From positions 1,062,119 to 1,126,118 of the forward strand of contig CAWINX010000003.1 in the NCBI GenBank assembly GCA_963837585.1: a stretch of DNA of 64,000 bases, in the 5' to 3' direction. Under the pieces are notes generated by a model. The model saw only the letters and a program-made list of their open reading frames with translations, was not told the DNA's origin and ran no database searches. Positions 38,187-46,087 of the stretch are shown one piece after another; position 1 is the first letter of the stretch, and each line of letters opens with the position of its first letter. Made by a program: the position numbers and the translations under genes. The DNA is from CAWINX01 sp963837585. GTDB lineage: Bacteria; Actinomycetota; Thermoleophilia; Solirubrobacterales; 70-9.

Positions 38187-38831
38187 CTAGGGGAGCTTTT
38201 CGGCGAAGGCCGTGAGAGCCGCCGGGTCGCGCAGTGGCGGCCCGTGCCCGAAGCAGGTGAGCGCCGGCTCGAGTTCGGCGAGGCGCTTGGCGGAGCGGCG
38301 GTTGAGAGCGGGGTCGAAGCTGAAGAGCTGTGGCGGTTCCCGTAGGCCGCCGCGCAGCAGGAACGGGTTGTAGCCGAAGACGACGTCCCCACAGATCAGG
38401 GTGCGGTCCGACTCCCGCCAGTAGCTGACGTGGCCGGGGGAGTGCCCGGGCGTTTCCAGCACAGTGAACCCGCCGACGCTGTCGCCCTCGTGCAGCAGCC
38501 GAGCTACCGGGTGCGCCGCCGGGCCGGGGAACCAACCGTTGCCGAAGCGCGTCGCCGTCTTGCCGCGCTCGACCGCCTCGGCGTCCTCGGCGCCGCACCA
38601 CAGCGGCAGGGCGAACTGGTTGCAGATCGCGTGGCTCGCCCCCATGTGGTCGGGGTGGGCGTGGGTCAGCGCGTGCGTGGAGAGCGAGAGGTCCTGGATC
38701 TGCTTGGCGATCCGGTGCCGGTCCCACGGCGCGCCGGCGTCGATCAGCACGTCGCCGATCACGTACACGTTGACGTTGTCGCGGGGGAAGCCCGAGAGCT
38801 GCCAGACATCGTCGGCCAGTTGGCGCATCAT
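38187..38831 (-). CDS. Metallo-beta-lactamase fold hydrolase
   Basis: 214 residues, short for the family but complete in its core. The di-metal motif HxHxDH appears as LTHAHPDHMGAS, followed by LETPGHSPGHVSYW, the metal-bridging Asp in LICGDVVFGYNP and a final FGHGPPL. Such proteins hydrolyse thioesters or esters, including glyoxalase II-type substrates. Its ATG overlaps the glyoxalase stop by 4 bases, so the two genes could act on a methylglyoxal-type or related compound; that is inference. Confidence 0.85.
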   Translation of the reverse strand: MMRQLADDVWQLSGFPRDNVNVYVIGDVLIDAGAPWDRHRIAKQIQDLSLSTHALTHAHPDHMGASHAICNQFALPLWCGAEDAEAVERGKTATRFGNGWFPGPAAHPVARLLHEGDSVGGFTVLETPGHSPGHVSYWRESDRTLICGDVVFGYNPFLLRGGLREPPQLFSFDPALNRRSAKRLAELEPALTCFGHGPPLRDPAALTAFAEKLP

Positions 38832-39205
38832 GCTCCGATGATCTCGATCCGGTAGCCGTCCGGGTCGCGGACGAAGCAGATGCGTGAGCCCTCGGTGCGG
38901 CCGCCGGGGCGATAGGGCGGCTTCTCGGGCTCGATCCCCTCGGCGGCGAGGCCCTCCAGCGTGCCCTCGAGGTCGTCGACCATGATCGCGATGTGGTTGT
39001 AGCCGGTGCCCAGCTCGTAGGAGTCGACTCCGTGGTTGTAGGTCAGCTCCAGCCGCGGCGCCTCGCCGGGGAGGGCCATGAAGACGTTGATCGCCTCGTC
39101 GCCGATCGGCATCCGAGCCGCCTCTTCGAAGCCGAGCTTTTCGTAGAAGGCGACCGAGCGATCGATGTTTCCGATCCGGTAGCAGGTGTGGAGGTAGGTC
39201 GGCAT
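38828..39205 (-). CDS. Glyoxalase I-like (VOC superfamily) protein
   Basis: 125 residues of two beta-alpha-beta-beta-beta modules. Metal-ligand positions of lactoylglutathione lyase are present: His6 in LHTCYRIGNIDRSVAFYEKL, Glu in RLELTYNHG, His in YNHIAIMVDD and Glu in GYRIEIIG. The spacing fits glyoxalase I or methylmalonyl-CoA epimerase-like enzymes. Paired with the downstream MBL hydrolase. Confidence 0.88.
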   Translation of the reverse strand: MPTYLHTCYRIGNIDRSVAFYEKLGFEEAARMPIGDEAINVFMALPGEAPRLELTYNHGVDSYELGTGYNHIAIMVDDLEGTLEGLAAEGIEPEKPPYRPGGRTEGSRICFVRDPDGYRIEIIGA

Positions 39206-39287
39206 GGCGCAAGGCTATCCCCGCGAGGCCTCCGAAGGAGACCGAATGTCGCTCGGTAGGCTTGCCTCGCCGGGAAACGGCGCCGCT

Positions 39288-39941
39288 ATGAGCACTTCGA
39301 TCGCGATCATCGACTATGGAATGGGCAACCGCCGCTCGGTGGAGAAGGCCTTTGCCCACGTGGGCGCGGAGCCCTCGATCACCGAGGACCGCGAGGAGGT
39401 TCTGGCCGCCGACGGCGCCGTGGTGATCGGGGTCGGCGCCTTCCCGTCGGCGATGGAGCGGCTGCGCGAGCGCGGCATGGTCGAGGTCCTGAAGGAGCGC
39501 CACGAGCGCGGTCGCCCGATTCTCGGAATCTGCCTCGGCCTCCAGGTCTTCTTCGAGGGCTCCGACGAGCACGGCGGCTCGGAGGGGCTGGGGCTGCTGG
39601 AGGGACGCATCCGCGCGCTTCCCTCCAACGGGCTGAAGGTCCCCCACATTGGCTGGAACCGGGTCGAGTGGCGCGACGGCTCGCGGCTGGGGGCGGGGAT
39701 CGTTGCGGAGGAGTCGAGCTTCTACCACCTGCACTCCTTCGCCGCGTTCGATCCCGCCGATCCCGCGAGCCTGGAACGGCCCCGGGTGGCCGGCAAGGCC
39801 GCCTACGGCTGCGAGTTCGCGACGGCGATCGAGGAGCCGCCCCTCTATGGCGTCCAGTTCCACCCGGAGAAGTCCTCCCACCAGGGGCTGCGCCTGCTCG
39901 AGAACTTCGTCGAGGTCTGCGGCGAGCGCGCCGCCGCCTGA
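39288..39941 (+). CDS. hisH: Imidazole glycerol phosphate synthase, glutamine amidotransferase subunit
   Basis: 217 residues from ATG 39288. Class I glutaminase: IAIIDYGMGNRRSVEKAF at the start, nucleophile Cys in GICLGLQVFFEGS, and the His/Glu of the triad in YGVQFHPEKSS. It feeds ammonia to HisF in histidine synthesis. A longer in-frame start (39204) would overlap the divergent glyoxalase gene. hisF begins 6 bases later. Confidence 0.96.
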   Translation: MSTSIAIIDYGMGNRRSVEKAFAHVGAEPSITEDREEVLAADGAVVIGVGAFPSAMERLRERGMVEVLKERHERGRPILGICLGLQVFFEGSDEHGGSEGLGLLEGRIRALPSNGLKVPHIGWNRVEWRDGSRLGAGIVAEESSFYHLHSFAAFDPADPASLERPRVAGKAAYGCEFATAIEEPPLYGVQFHPEKSSHQGLRLLENFVEVCGERAAA

Positions 39942-39947
39942 GCCGCG

Positions 39948-40709
39948 ATGGAGGTCTACAGGCGCGTCATCCCCTGCCTCGACGTCGACGCCGGCCGCGT
40001 CGTCAAGGGCTCGCGCTTCGTCGACTTAAACGACGCGGGCGACCCGGTCGAGCTGGCGATGCGCTACGACGCCGAGGGCGCCGATGAGCTCGTCTTCCTC
40101 GACATCACCGCGACCAGCGACAAGCGGGCCTCGGCGGTCGAGCTGGCCAAACGCGTCGCCGACGACGTCTTCATCCCCTTCACGGTGGGGGGCGGCGTGC
40201 GATCCCTGGCCGATGCCCAGGCCGTGCTCGACGCCGGGGCCGACAAGGTGGGGGTCAACTCGGCGGCGATCGAGCGCCCCGAGCTGATCGACGAGATCAA
40301 AGAGGTGCTGGCCCGCGAGGTCTTGGTCGTCGCGATCGACGCCAAGCGGAAGGCGGACGGCGAGGGCTGGACTGCCTATACCGCCGGCGGGCGAAACGAC
40401 TCTGGGCGCGACGCGGTCGAGTGGGCGGCCGAGGCGGCCGAGCGCGGGGCGGGGGAGATCCTCCTCACCAGCATGGACCGCGACGGCACCAAGGACGGCT
40501 ACGACCTGGAGTTGACCCGCGCCGTAAGCGACGCGGTGGGCATCCCCGTAATTGCCTCAGGCGGCGCCGGCGAGATCCACCACATGGTCGAAGCCTTCGA
40601 AGCCGGCGCCGACGCCGTCCTCTGCGCCTCGATCTTCCACTACGGCAAGTACACGGTCGGCGACGTCAAGCGAGAGCTGATCGCCGCCGGGATCCACGTT
40701 CGGCCTTAG
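39948..40709 (+). CDS. hisF: Imidazole glycerol phosphate synthase, cyclase subunit
   Basis: 253 residues, a TIM barrel closing the imidazole ring. VIPCLDVDAGRVVKGSRFVD contains the first catalytic Asp; FLDITATSDKRAS, FTVGGGVRSLADAQ, KVGVNSAAIERPEL, LTSMDRDGTKDGYDLEL (second catalytic Asp), VIASGGAGEIHHMVE and ALCAS-type phosphate loops follow. Complete, no frame break. Hisstidine-operon partners other than hisH are not in the window. Confidence 0.97.
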   Translation: MEVYRRVIPCLDVDAGRVVKGSRFVDLNDAGDPVELAMRYDAEGADELVFLDITATSDKRASAVELAKRVADDVFIPFTVGGGVRSLADAQAVLDAGADKVGVNSAAIERPELIDEIKEVLAREVLVVAIDAKRKADGEGWTAYTAGGRNDSGRDAVEWAAEAAERGAGEILLTSMDRDGTKDGYDLELTRAVSDAVGIPVIASGGAGEIHHMVEAFEAGADAVLCASIFHYGKYTVGDVKRELIAAGIHVRP

Positions 40710-40762
40710 AAAGTTAGCGACAATTAGAGTAGTCGAATGACTGCTATGGTTGTCAGTCCACC

Positions 40763-41386
40763 ATGGACGTATCGCGGCCGTACGGCGTCATCTCACACCC
40801 ATTGGACAGTTCGGTCCTTTTCGTGCTGACTGGTACGACAGCGCCCTTGACCGGACGTCAGGTGGCGCGCATGACGCCGGAGGGAAGCCAGCAGGGAGTC
40901 GGAATGGCCCTCAGCCGCTTGGTCGACGAAGGAATCGTGGAGCGCCAAGAGGCGGGCCCCGCATTGCTTTACCGGCTCAATCGCGAGCACCTGGCCGCGC
41001 CGGCAATCGATCTGCTTGTCAACCTTCGCCGCGAACTCCTCAAGCGCCTTCGGCAAACCTTCGCGGAATGGCAGACGCCGCCGCTTCATGTGTCGATGTT
41101 CGGTTCGGCCGCCCGCGGGGACGGTGACGCCAGGAGCGACATCGATCTGTTCGTCGTCCGCCCCAAGAAGGTCGATGTAGAGGATGCGGTCTGGCGTCGT
41201 CAGCTCGATGAGTTGGCCGACAGCGTAAGGAGCTGGACGGGGAACCACGCTGGGGTTGTCGAGCTTTCAGAGGACGATCTACCCAGCCTTGTGCGCCGCC
41301 ACCCGCCGGTCCTCGACGATCTCAACGCCGACGCGATCACCCTGGTTGGACCAGACGTGGCAAGAGTTCTGCGAGGCGTTGGCTGA
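40763..41386 (+). CDS. Winged-helix nucleotidyltransferase (MntA-like)
   Basis: 207 residues. An N-terminal MarR-like winged helix (PLTGRQVARM, GVGMALSRLVDEGIVERQ, ALLYRLNREH) precedes a minimal nucleotidyltransferase with the GS-x10-DxD motif FGSAARGDGDARSDIDLFV. In nucleotidyltransferase/HEPN toxin-antitoxin modules this enzyme neutralises the HEPN RNase by AMPylation. The stop (TGATG) touches the start of a broken HEPN-like gene. The upstream 50 bases are AT-rich for this genome (TTAGCGACAATTAGAGTAG). Confidence 0.78.
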   Translation: MDVSRPYGVISHPLDSSVLFVLTGTTAPLTGRQVARMTPEGSQQGVGMALSRLVDEGIVERQEAGPALLYRLNREHLAAPAIDLLVNLRRELLKRLRQTFAEWQTPPLHVSMFGSAARGDGDARSDIDLFVVRPKKVDVEDAVWRRQLDELADSVRSWTGNHAGVVELSEDDLPSLVRRHPPVLDDLNADAITLVGPDVARVLRGVG

Positions 41387-41715
41387 TGGCCAAGCGCGGT
41401 GGCCGCACACAGAGATGTTCGGCGGCGGAGGCGCGGAGCCGGCACAGCCAAGCCCGCAAGTTCCTCGAGGTGGCCGAGATCGCAGCAGGCGAGGAGGAAG
41501 CCGACCCTTAGTACTCGAGCGTGGCCGCGGCCCTGGCCGTTCTCGCCGGGATTGCCGCCTCCGATGCGGCCTGCTGCAAGGCGTTGGGCGAACGCTCCCG
41601 ATCCCAGGATCATCGCGACGCCTTACTCGGTGATGGGGGTTTAAACGGCGTGGTGTTGGGGAAGGGGCTGCGTGTTCAGTGCCCCAGTGCCGCTCTGACC
41701 GCGGCGAGCGCTTGA
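41386..41715 (+). pseudogene. HEPN-like partner of the nucleotidyltransferase (frameshifted, truncated)
   Basis: MAKRGGRTQRCSAAEARSRH then ARKFLEVAEIAAGEEEADP stops at TAG 41509-41511. In a shifted frame from ~41515 it continues SSVAAALAVLAGIAASDAAC, CKALGERSRSQDHRDALL, the helical core of small HEPN proteins, with an R-x4-6-H-like element in ERSRSQDH. The remainder of the domain is missing where the converging ltaE gene begins, so besides the shift the 3' part appears lost. If the RNase is dead the antitoxin enzyme would be orphaned. Confidence 0.6.
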
Positions 41716-42705
41716 TCGATGCCTCCCCGGTCGACGTCGAGATGGGTCACGGCTCGCACGACGTTGGGGTGCAGGGCGCTCATCTCGACTCCCTGCTGGG
41801 CGAGGTCGTCGACGAGCGCGGGCGCGTCGGCGACCAGGAAGATCACGATGTTGGTCTCGGTGCTCGTCGGATCGACGCCGACCCCCTCGATCTCCGCCAG
41901 CCCTTCGGCCAGGGCAAGTGCGTTGGCGTGGTCCTCGGCCAGCCGCTCGACATTGTGGTCGAGCGCGTAGAGCGCCGCCGCGGCGACGATTCCCGCCTGG
42001 CGCATCGCGCCACCGAGCATTTGCTTGTGGCGCCAGGCACCCTCGATCAGCTCGCGGGAGCCGGCGAGGCAGGCGCCGACGGGCGCGCCTAGTCCCTTCG
42101 AGAAGTCGATCCAGGCCGTGTCGAAGCCGGCCGCGTAGGCGGCCGGGCTCCTCGCCCGAGGCCACCGAGGCGTTGAGCAGGCGGGCGCCGTCCAGGTGCG
42201 TGCGCAGGCCGTGCCGGCGGGCCACCTCGAGCACGGCCTCGATCGAGTCCCGCGACCAGACCCGGCCGCCGCCGATGTTCGTGGTCTGCTCGACGGCGAC
42301 CAGCCGCGAACGTGGCTGGTGCCGATCGCTCGGGTCGCGCAGCGCCGCTTCCAGGTCCTCCGCCGAGAACATCCCGCCCTCGCCGTCGAGCGGGGAGACC
42401 ATCGCTCCCGCCAGAGCCGCCGGGCCGCCGGCCTCGGCGACGATCGGGTGCGCCCATTTATGCAGGTAGACCTCCTCGCCGTCGCCGCGAAGGTGCAGCC
42501 GCAGCGCGATCACATTGCACATCGTCCCCGAGGGGAGGAACAGGGCCGCCTCCTGCCCGAGCAGTTCGGCCACCCGTTCCTGCAGGGCGTTGACCGTCGG
42601 GTCCAGCCCGCGCTGTTCGTCGCCCACCTCCGCCGCGGCGATCGCCTGCCGCATCCCCTCGCTGGGGAGGGTCTGCGTGTCCGAGTAGAGGTTGACGGAC
42701 GGCAT
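41676..42705 (-). CDS. ltaE: Threonine aldolase-type PLP enzyme (frame break near 42145)
   Basis: About 342 residues. N-part VNLYSDTQTLPSEGMRQAI, GLDPTVNALQERVAELLG, FLPSGTMCNVIALRLHL, EQTTNIGGGRVWS, THLDGARLLNASVASG (cofactor Asp). After a one-base shift: DTAWIDFSKGLGAPVGACLA with the PLP lysine, HKQMLGGAMRQAGIVAAA, NIVIFLV and a C-terminal domain. Cleaves L-threonine or allo-threonine to glycine and acetaldehyde. Start at 42705 rather than 42744. It lies inside the accessory stretch although it looks like a core gene. Confidence 0.85.
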
Positions 42706-42844
42706 CGGCCGGGAGGCTAGCGTCATGCCGGGAGGGGACGACAAGCCTCTGGCTCACGCCCAAGTGCCGGAGGGGGCGAATGGCAAGCGCCGGGGCCGGT
42801 CGTAGCCTGCTGCGCATGGAGATTCGACAGATCGCGGGTGCGCC

Positions 42845-43246
42845 CTGAGCACGCTCCAGGCGGTCTATTACCGGGCCGCTGACGGCAGCGAGCCCGTGCG
42901 CGAATTCATCGACGGCCTGGACGCCAAGCGCCGCGCCGCGCTCCTGCGCCAGATCGACCGCCTCAACGATCTCTCCGACACGATGCCGCATTTGCCGTTT
43001 CCCCATAGCTCTCAAGTCGAAGGGGAGATGCGAGAGCTGCGCTGCCACATGGGCTCCGATCACTACCGGGTGCTGTATCGACGCTCCGGCCGTCTGGTCG
43101 TCTTGCTGAACGCGTTCCCGAAGACGACCGGGAAGCTGTCGGAGGCGGAGATCGAAACCGCCCGGAAGCGTTGGAGCGATTTCAAGGCCCGGATGGACGC
43201 CCGCCCCCGCAAACCGCCGCGCGCAGCGGGTCACGACGCGCCATGA
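42845..43246 (+). CDS. HigB/RelE-like toxin (phage Gp49-like)
   Basis: About 133 residues with the Gp49/HigB fold: LQAVYYRAADGSEPVREFID, ALLRQIDRLND, MRELRCHMGSDHYRVLYR (basic active-site region), VVLLNAFPKTTGKLSEAEIE. These are ribosome-dependent mRNA interferases. The reading frame upstream holds only a CTG near 42845 as a plausible start for the full domain; the first GTG (42896) would delete the first strand, so either a rare start or an indel is involved. The antitoxin follows after 62 bases carrying two palindromes. Confidence 0.75.
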   Translation: MSTLQAVYYRAADGSEPVREFIDGLDAKRRAALLRQIDRLNDLSDTMPHLPFPHSSQVEGEMRELRCHMGSDHYRVLYRRSGRLVVLLNAFPKTTGKLSEAEIETARKRWSDFKARMDARPRKPPRAAGHDAP

Positions 43247-43260
43247 GCCGGGAATTGCGT

Positions 43261-43296
43261 GTTAGCACGGCTGCTAACCTACTTGCCACACGGCAA
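43261..43296. promoter_or_regulatory. Two operator-like palindromes between toxin and antitoxin genes
   Basis: GTTAGC-N6-GCTAAC (43261-43278) is a perfect 18-bp palindrome, followed by TTGCC-N4-GGCAA (43283-43296). They fill the gap before the antitoxin ATG and are the size an Xre-type antitoxin dimer would bind, indicating autoregulation or a separate antitoxin promoter. Confidence 0.6.
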
Positions 43297-43308
43297 CTAG
43301 GAGTGATC

Positions 43309-43647
43309 ATGAGCAAGCGAGCCAATCCAGTCGGAGGAGCCGTTTCCGACCACATCAAGAAATCCCTCAAGGACCCTGAGTTCAAGGCCGCGTACGAGAG
43401 TCTCGCCCCGTACGAGGAACTGGCTCGAATTGTCATCATGCGCCGCGCCGCTCTCGGCCTGACCCAGGCAGAGCTAGCCGCCCGGATGGGCACCACAGCC
43501 TCCGCCATCTCCCGTATTGAGAGCGGCCAGCACGCCACCAGTCCTCAGACCCTCAAGAAGCTCGGTGACGCCTTCGGCGCCCGCGCCGTCCTCGGCTTCG
43601 AGTTCGGCTCGGCAAAGCATCCCGAGCGCGAACTCGTAGTCCTCTGA
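43309..43647 (+). CDS. HigA-like Xre-family antitoxin
   Basis: 112 residues. An N-terminal tail (MSKRANPVGG...) and linker precede a classic Xre helix-turn-helix: LGLTQAELAARMGTTASAIS, RIESGQHATSPQTLKKLGDA, ending FGARAVLGFEFG. Gene order toxin-then-antitoxin is the HigBA arrangement. Likely represses its own operon through the palindromes just upstream. ATG 43309 has AGGAG at good distance. Confidence 0.85.
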   Translation: MSKRANPVGGAVSDHIKKSLKDPEFKAAYESLAPYEELARIVIMRRAALGLTQAELAARMGTTASAISRIESGQHATSPQTLKKLGDAFGARAVLGFEFGSAKHPERELVVL

Positions 43648-43702
43648 GTTGCTAGCTGATTAGGCTCGAGAATATCTGCCGAGGAACTGAAGGATGTGGT
43701 CT

Positions 43703-44230
43703 TCAGGTGGTGCCTTGGTCGAGCTCAAGTGGCTGAATCTCATCGCTCACGCTCGCCGCAGTCTCTATGTCCGCTATCCGCAGTCGCCACTTCCCCGATC
43801 CCTGAAGTTGAGCGAGCCAGCGGACTGAATTGCGGGGTAGCAGCCAGGCGCGGGTGACGACAAAATCCTCTCCAAAGACAACAGCAGCGAGGTGAGTGAA
43901 GCAGTCTTCCGCATCGAGATCTTCGCGGTCGAGGCCGTGAAGATCCCCGAGGTGTGTCGGTGTTCTCCCGCCTGCAGCTCGACGGGCTTTGACCTGAATC
44001 CGGGCAATCGATCTGCCGTCTTCACTTAGCTCGACGAGATCAACTCCACGATCCGCACCCGAAGGTCGCTGGGTCCCAGTGGCGGTTGCGACCAGGTGTT
44101 CTGCGTAATCGCCAAGCGGGGATTGGGCTGTCGAACGGATGAGGCCTCGATCTTTTAGAGCATCCATGATCTGGCGCCAGCGACCAAAAAGCTGAAGATC
44201 AGAAAGAGCGTCTAGCGAGTTCGTCGTCAT
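43703..44230 (-). CDS. PD-(D/E)XK-nuclease-like protein (DUF6998-like)
   Basis: 175 residues from ATG 44230. After a helical N-part (LFGRWRQIMDALKDRGLI), SPLGDYAEHLVATATG supplies the leading Glu, and GVDLVELSEDGRSIARIQVK supplies the D...QxK signature of the restriction-endonuclease fold. Later THLAAVVFGEDFVVTRAWLL. Proteins of this type occur near restriction and toxin genes, and whether this one cuts DNA is unknown. Base composition is lower in G+C than the core genes. An upstream start (44287) would add only an atypical tail. Confidence 0.6.
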   Translation of the reverse strand: MTTNSLDALSDLQLFGRWRQIMDALKDRGLIRSTAQSPLGDYAEHLVATATGTQRPSGADRGVDLVELSEDGRSIARIQVKARRAAGGRTPTHLGDLHGLDREDLDAEDCFTHLAAVVFGEDFVVTRAWLLPRNSVRWLAQLQGSGKWRLRIADIETAASVSDEIQPLELDQGTT

Positions 44231-44304
44231 GGCGCTTAGGCCTGGTTTCCGATGTTGGCTGCTGGCACTGACGCTATCCATTGCCAAGACCTTGCCATGA
44301 AGGT

Positions 44305-44640
44305 TCAGTGGAGGCCTTCGGCACGTAGGCTCAGGGGACTTGCTGACAACAAGTCCGCAAAACGACTATCAACCGGGAAGCTGTTTAGGGCGCGCCGCTC
44401 GACAGCCGCCTCAAGAGTCGCCGCCTCAATCTCCGGGCCAACGTATTCACGCCTTGGCTGCCAGGGAGGTCGACCTCAATCGTGTCCACCTGATGCCCGT
44501 TGGTCACGACCAATGTCCACCGTCGACCGTCGATTCCCGATCAGCGCCATTCACCCGCTGAGACGGCAGCCACGTCGCCGGGAATATCACCCTGCTTGAA
44601 CTTATGTAGTGCGGCCTCGATCAAATCTGCGTTGAGCATG
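44305..44640 (-). pseudogene. Broken gene of unknown function upstream of the nuclease-like gene
   Basis: From ATG 44640: MLNADLIEAALHKFKQGDIP then AAVSAGEWR and an in-frame TGA; reading continues SGIDGRRWTLVVTNGHQVDT, and after a shift near 44450 EYVGPEIEAATLEAAVERRA to TGA 44305. The coherent composition across the breaks shows a former ~110-residue protein. I do not recognise the family. It is on the same strand as and 75 bases ahead of the nuclease-like gene, so they may have been a pair. Confidence 0.45.
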
Positions 44641-44802
44641 CGGTGACAAGATTACCTCGCCGGAGGCGACGCCCTGCGTTGAGCAGGCCGTTCAGCGAAC
44701 GAGGACTGCCGCCGCGATCGAGATCAGAAAGCTTGAGAACGGCGATGGCACAAATCGCCACGAAGAGGCTTCTTCTGCACAGGCCGTGGCTACACTTGGC
44801 CA

Positions 44803-45030
44803 GTGGGGCATGTGATGGGGAAAGTGGTCGTCGCGCTCGCCTCGGCGGCAGCGCTTGTGTTTCTCGGTGTCGGTTTGACCGAGCTGAATTACATCAGTGG
44901 TCATCCCTATGCCTATGGTCCGGCTAAGGTCATCGCACGGGCCGCTGGAGGAGGTGTTCTGCTCTGCGGTGCAGTCGGCCTCCTGGCCTACGTGACTCTG
45001 TGGGGTAAGCCACCAGCAGAGGCTGACTAA
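44803..45030 (+). CDS. Small two-helix membrane protein
   Basis: 75 residues; helices VVVALASAAALVFLGVGL and GGGVLLCGAVGLLAYVTLW with a short loop (NYISGHPYAYGPAKV). ATG 44815 is an alternative start. Orphan gene in the accessory region; no family recognised. A TACACT box at 44791 could serve as -10. Confidence 0.55.
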   Translation: MGHVMGKVVVALASAAALVFLGVGLTELNYISGHPYAYGPAKVIARAAGGGVLLCGAVGLLAYVTLWGKPPAEAD

Positions 45031-45042
45031 CGGCAGGGATCG

Positions 45043-45438
45043 CTATTCGGACGGTTTGTATTCGCCTTGTCGAATCGCCTCTATGGCCTCCTCCTCGGAG
45101 AGGCCACTTTCCTTCACCCACCGACCGAGCTTGGCGTACTGCTCTTTGATGTAACGCTCGATGTGGCGACCTTCCACTTGCCACTCACGGATCGGGCCTT
45201 CCTGCAGGGATCTGGGATCTGCCTCGCCATGCATGGCTGCCGCAAGTGCCGCCTTGATCGCGTAGCCCTGTTCGACCCAGGCGGCGATTTCCTCGTTTTG
45301 GTCTTTGAGATGCGGATGCTCGTCGTCAACGAAAGCCAGGCGTTCCGAAACCTGCTTGCCGCGGGTGTTGATCGCCCGTGTGCCGATCGGGAATTTCGGA
45401 ATGGTGCGCCTGCACCCGCAGAAGCATTCCTTAGCCAT
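45043..45438 (-). CDS. Hypothetical protein with N-terminal cysteine cluster
   Basis: 131 residues. MAKECFCGCRRTIPKFPIGT has three closely spaced cysteines (CFCGC) as in half zinc knuckles. A helical, charged remainder (HPHLKDQNEEIAAWVEQGYA, HIERYIKEQYAKLGRWVKES, LSEEEAIEAIRQGEY) ends with a short CUE/UBA-like helix. No known family. Lower G+C and position next to the excisionase fragment suggest an island gene. Confidence 0.55.
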   Translation of the reverse strand: MAKECFCGCRRTIPKFPIGTRAINTRGKQVSERLAFVDDEHPHLKDQNEEIAAWVEQGYAIKAALAAAMHGEADPRSLQEGPIREWQVEGRHIERYIKEQYAKLGRWVKESGLSEEEAIEAIRQGEYKPSE

Positions 45439-45552
45439 GGCGGGTTGAGTCTAAATCCCTGGGCCGCGTGCAGAGGCATCTATTGAAGACGAGGTCTTCC
45501 CCGCTCCGAAGGTGGGGGATCGAAATCGACGACTCCAACGTCTTGCCTATGT

Positions 45553-45756
45553 ATGGCCGAATCGCTGCTCACAGCCGACGAAGTCGCTGCGCGGTTGCAG
45601 GTGCCGAAGAGCTGGGTCTACCGGGCTGCGCGAGAGGGCGATCTGCCTTTCGTTCGATGCCGGCGCTACCGTCGCTTTACAGGAAGAACGCGATGCCGGA
45701 GGAGGGACTCGAACCCCCGACACGCGGATTATGATTCCGCTGCTCTAACCAGCTGA
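45553..45756 (+). pseudogene. Excisionase-type HTH fragment truncated at tRNA-Met
   Basis: AESLLTADEVAARLQVPKSW, VYRAAREGDLPFVR and RYRRF form the MerR-like winged HTH of phage and integrative-element excisionases (HTH_17). About 10 bases before the tRNA 3' end the homology stops; the rest (RRRDSNPRHADYDSAAL) is merely the antisense translation of the tRNA. This is what remains when an element inserted at a tRNA 3' end is cut away. No integrase gene is left nearby. Confidence 0.65.
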
Positions 45757-45767
45757 GCTACTCCGGC
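45694..45767 (-). tRNA. tRNA-Met (anticodon CAT)
   Basis: 74-base cloverleaf on the minus strand: acceptor GCCGGAG/CTCCGGC, D-arm GCTCAGCTGGTTAGAGC, anticodon stem GCGGA/TCCGC with loop ATCATAA (CAT), T-loop TTCGAGT and discriminator A; CCA not encoded. Non-initiator by its acceptor stem. A tRNA-Ile with lysidine-modified CAT cannot be ruled out. The 3' end faces the accessory region. Confidence 0.93.
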
Positions 45768-45835
45768 GGGGATCGGGATGGTAGCGGCGGGGCGGCGGCT
45801 GTCGGCGGGTCGTTGGGGCCTGCGATCCTTGGTCG

Positions 45836-46054
45836 GTGGAGCCTTCGTCGGGTCGGACTCCCGGTTCCGGATGGGCCGCGATGCGGCCGGTGCTGGTCGC
45901 CTTCCTGCTTGCCGCCGACGCCTTTGTGGTGGCGGCGCTTGCCCTGGCTCGGCCCGGCGGGTGGTTTCCGCCCTTCCTCGCCTTCGGCTCGCTGCTGCTC
46001 GGGCTGGTCTGGTTCGAGGCCTGGGCGGTGCGTCACCGGCACGACGACGACTGA
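45836..46054 (+). CDS. Small two-helix membrane protein
   Basis: 72 residues, probably starting at ATG 45881 (MRPVLVAFLLAADAFVVAAL) after a non-conserved extension; second helix FLAFGSLLLGLVWFEAWAV, His-rich end RHRHDDD. It lies just before the aminopeptidase gene. Unknown function. Confidence 0.55.
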   Translation: MEPSSGRTPGSGWAAMRPVLVAFLLAADAFVVAALALARPGGWFPPFLAFGSLLLGLVWFEAWAVRHRHDDD

Positions 46055-46087
46055 CCGCTGCCGGTCCGAGGGCATAGCCTTCAACCC

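Noticed and set aside
42765..42773. TGCCGGAGG as a possible second att copy of the tRNA-Met 3' end
   Set aside because: Only 9 bases match and similar strings are common at this G+C; too short to call an attachment site.
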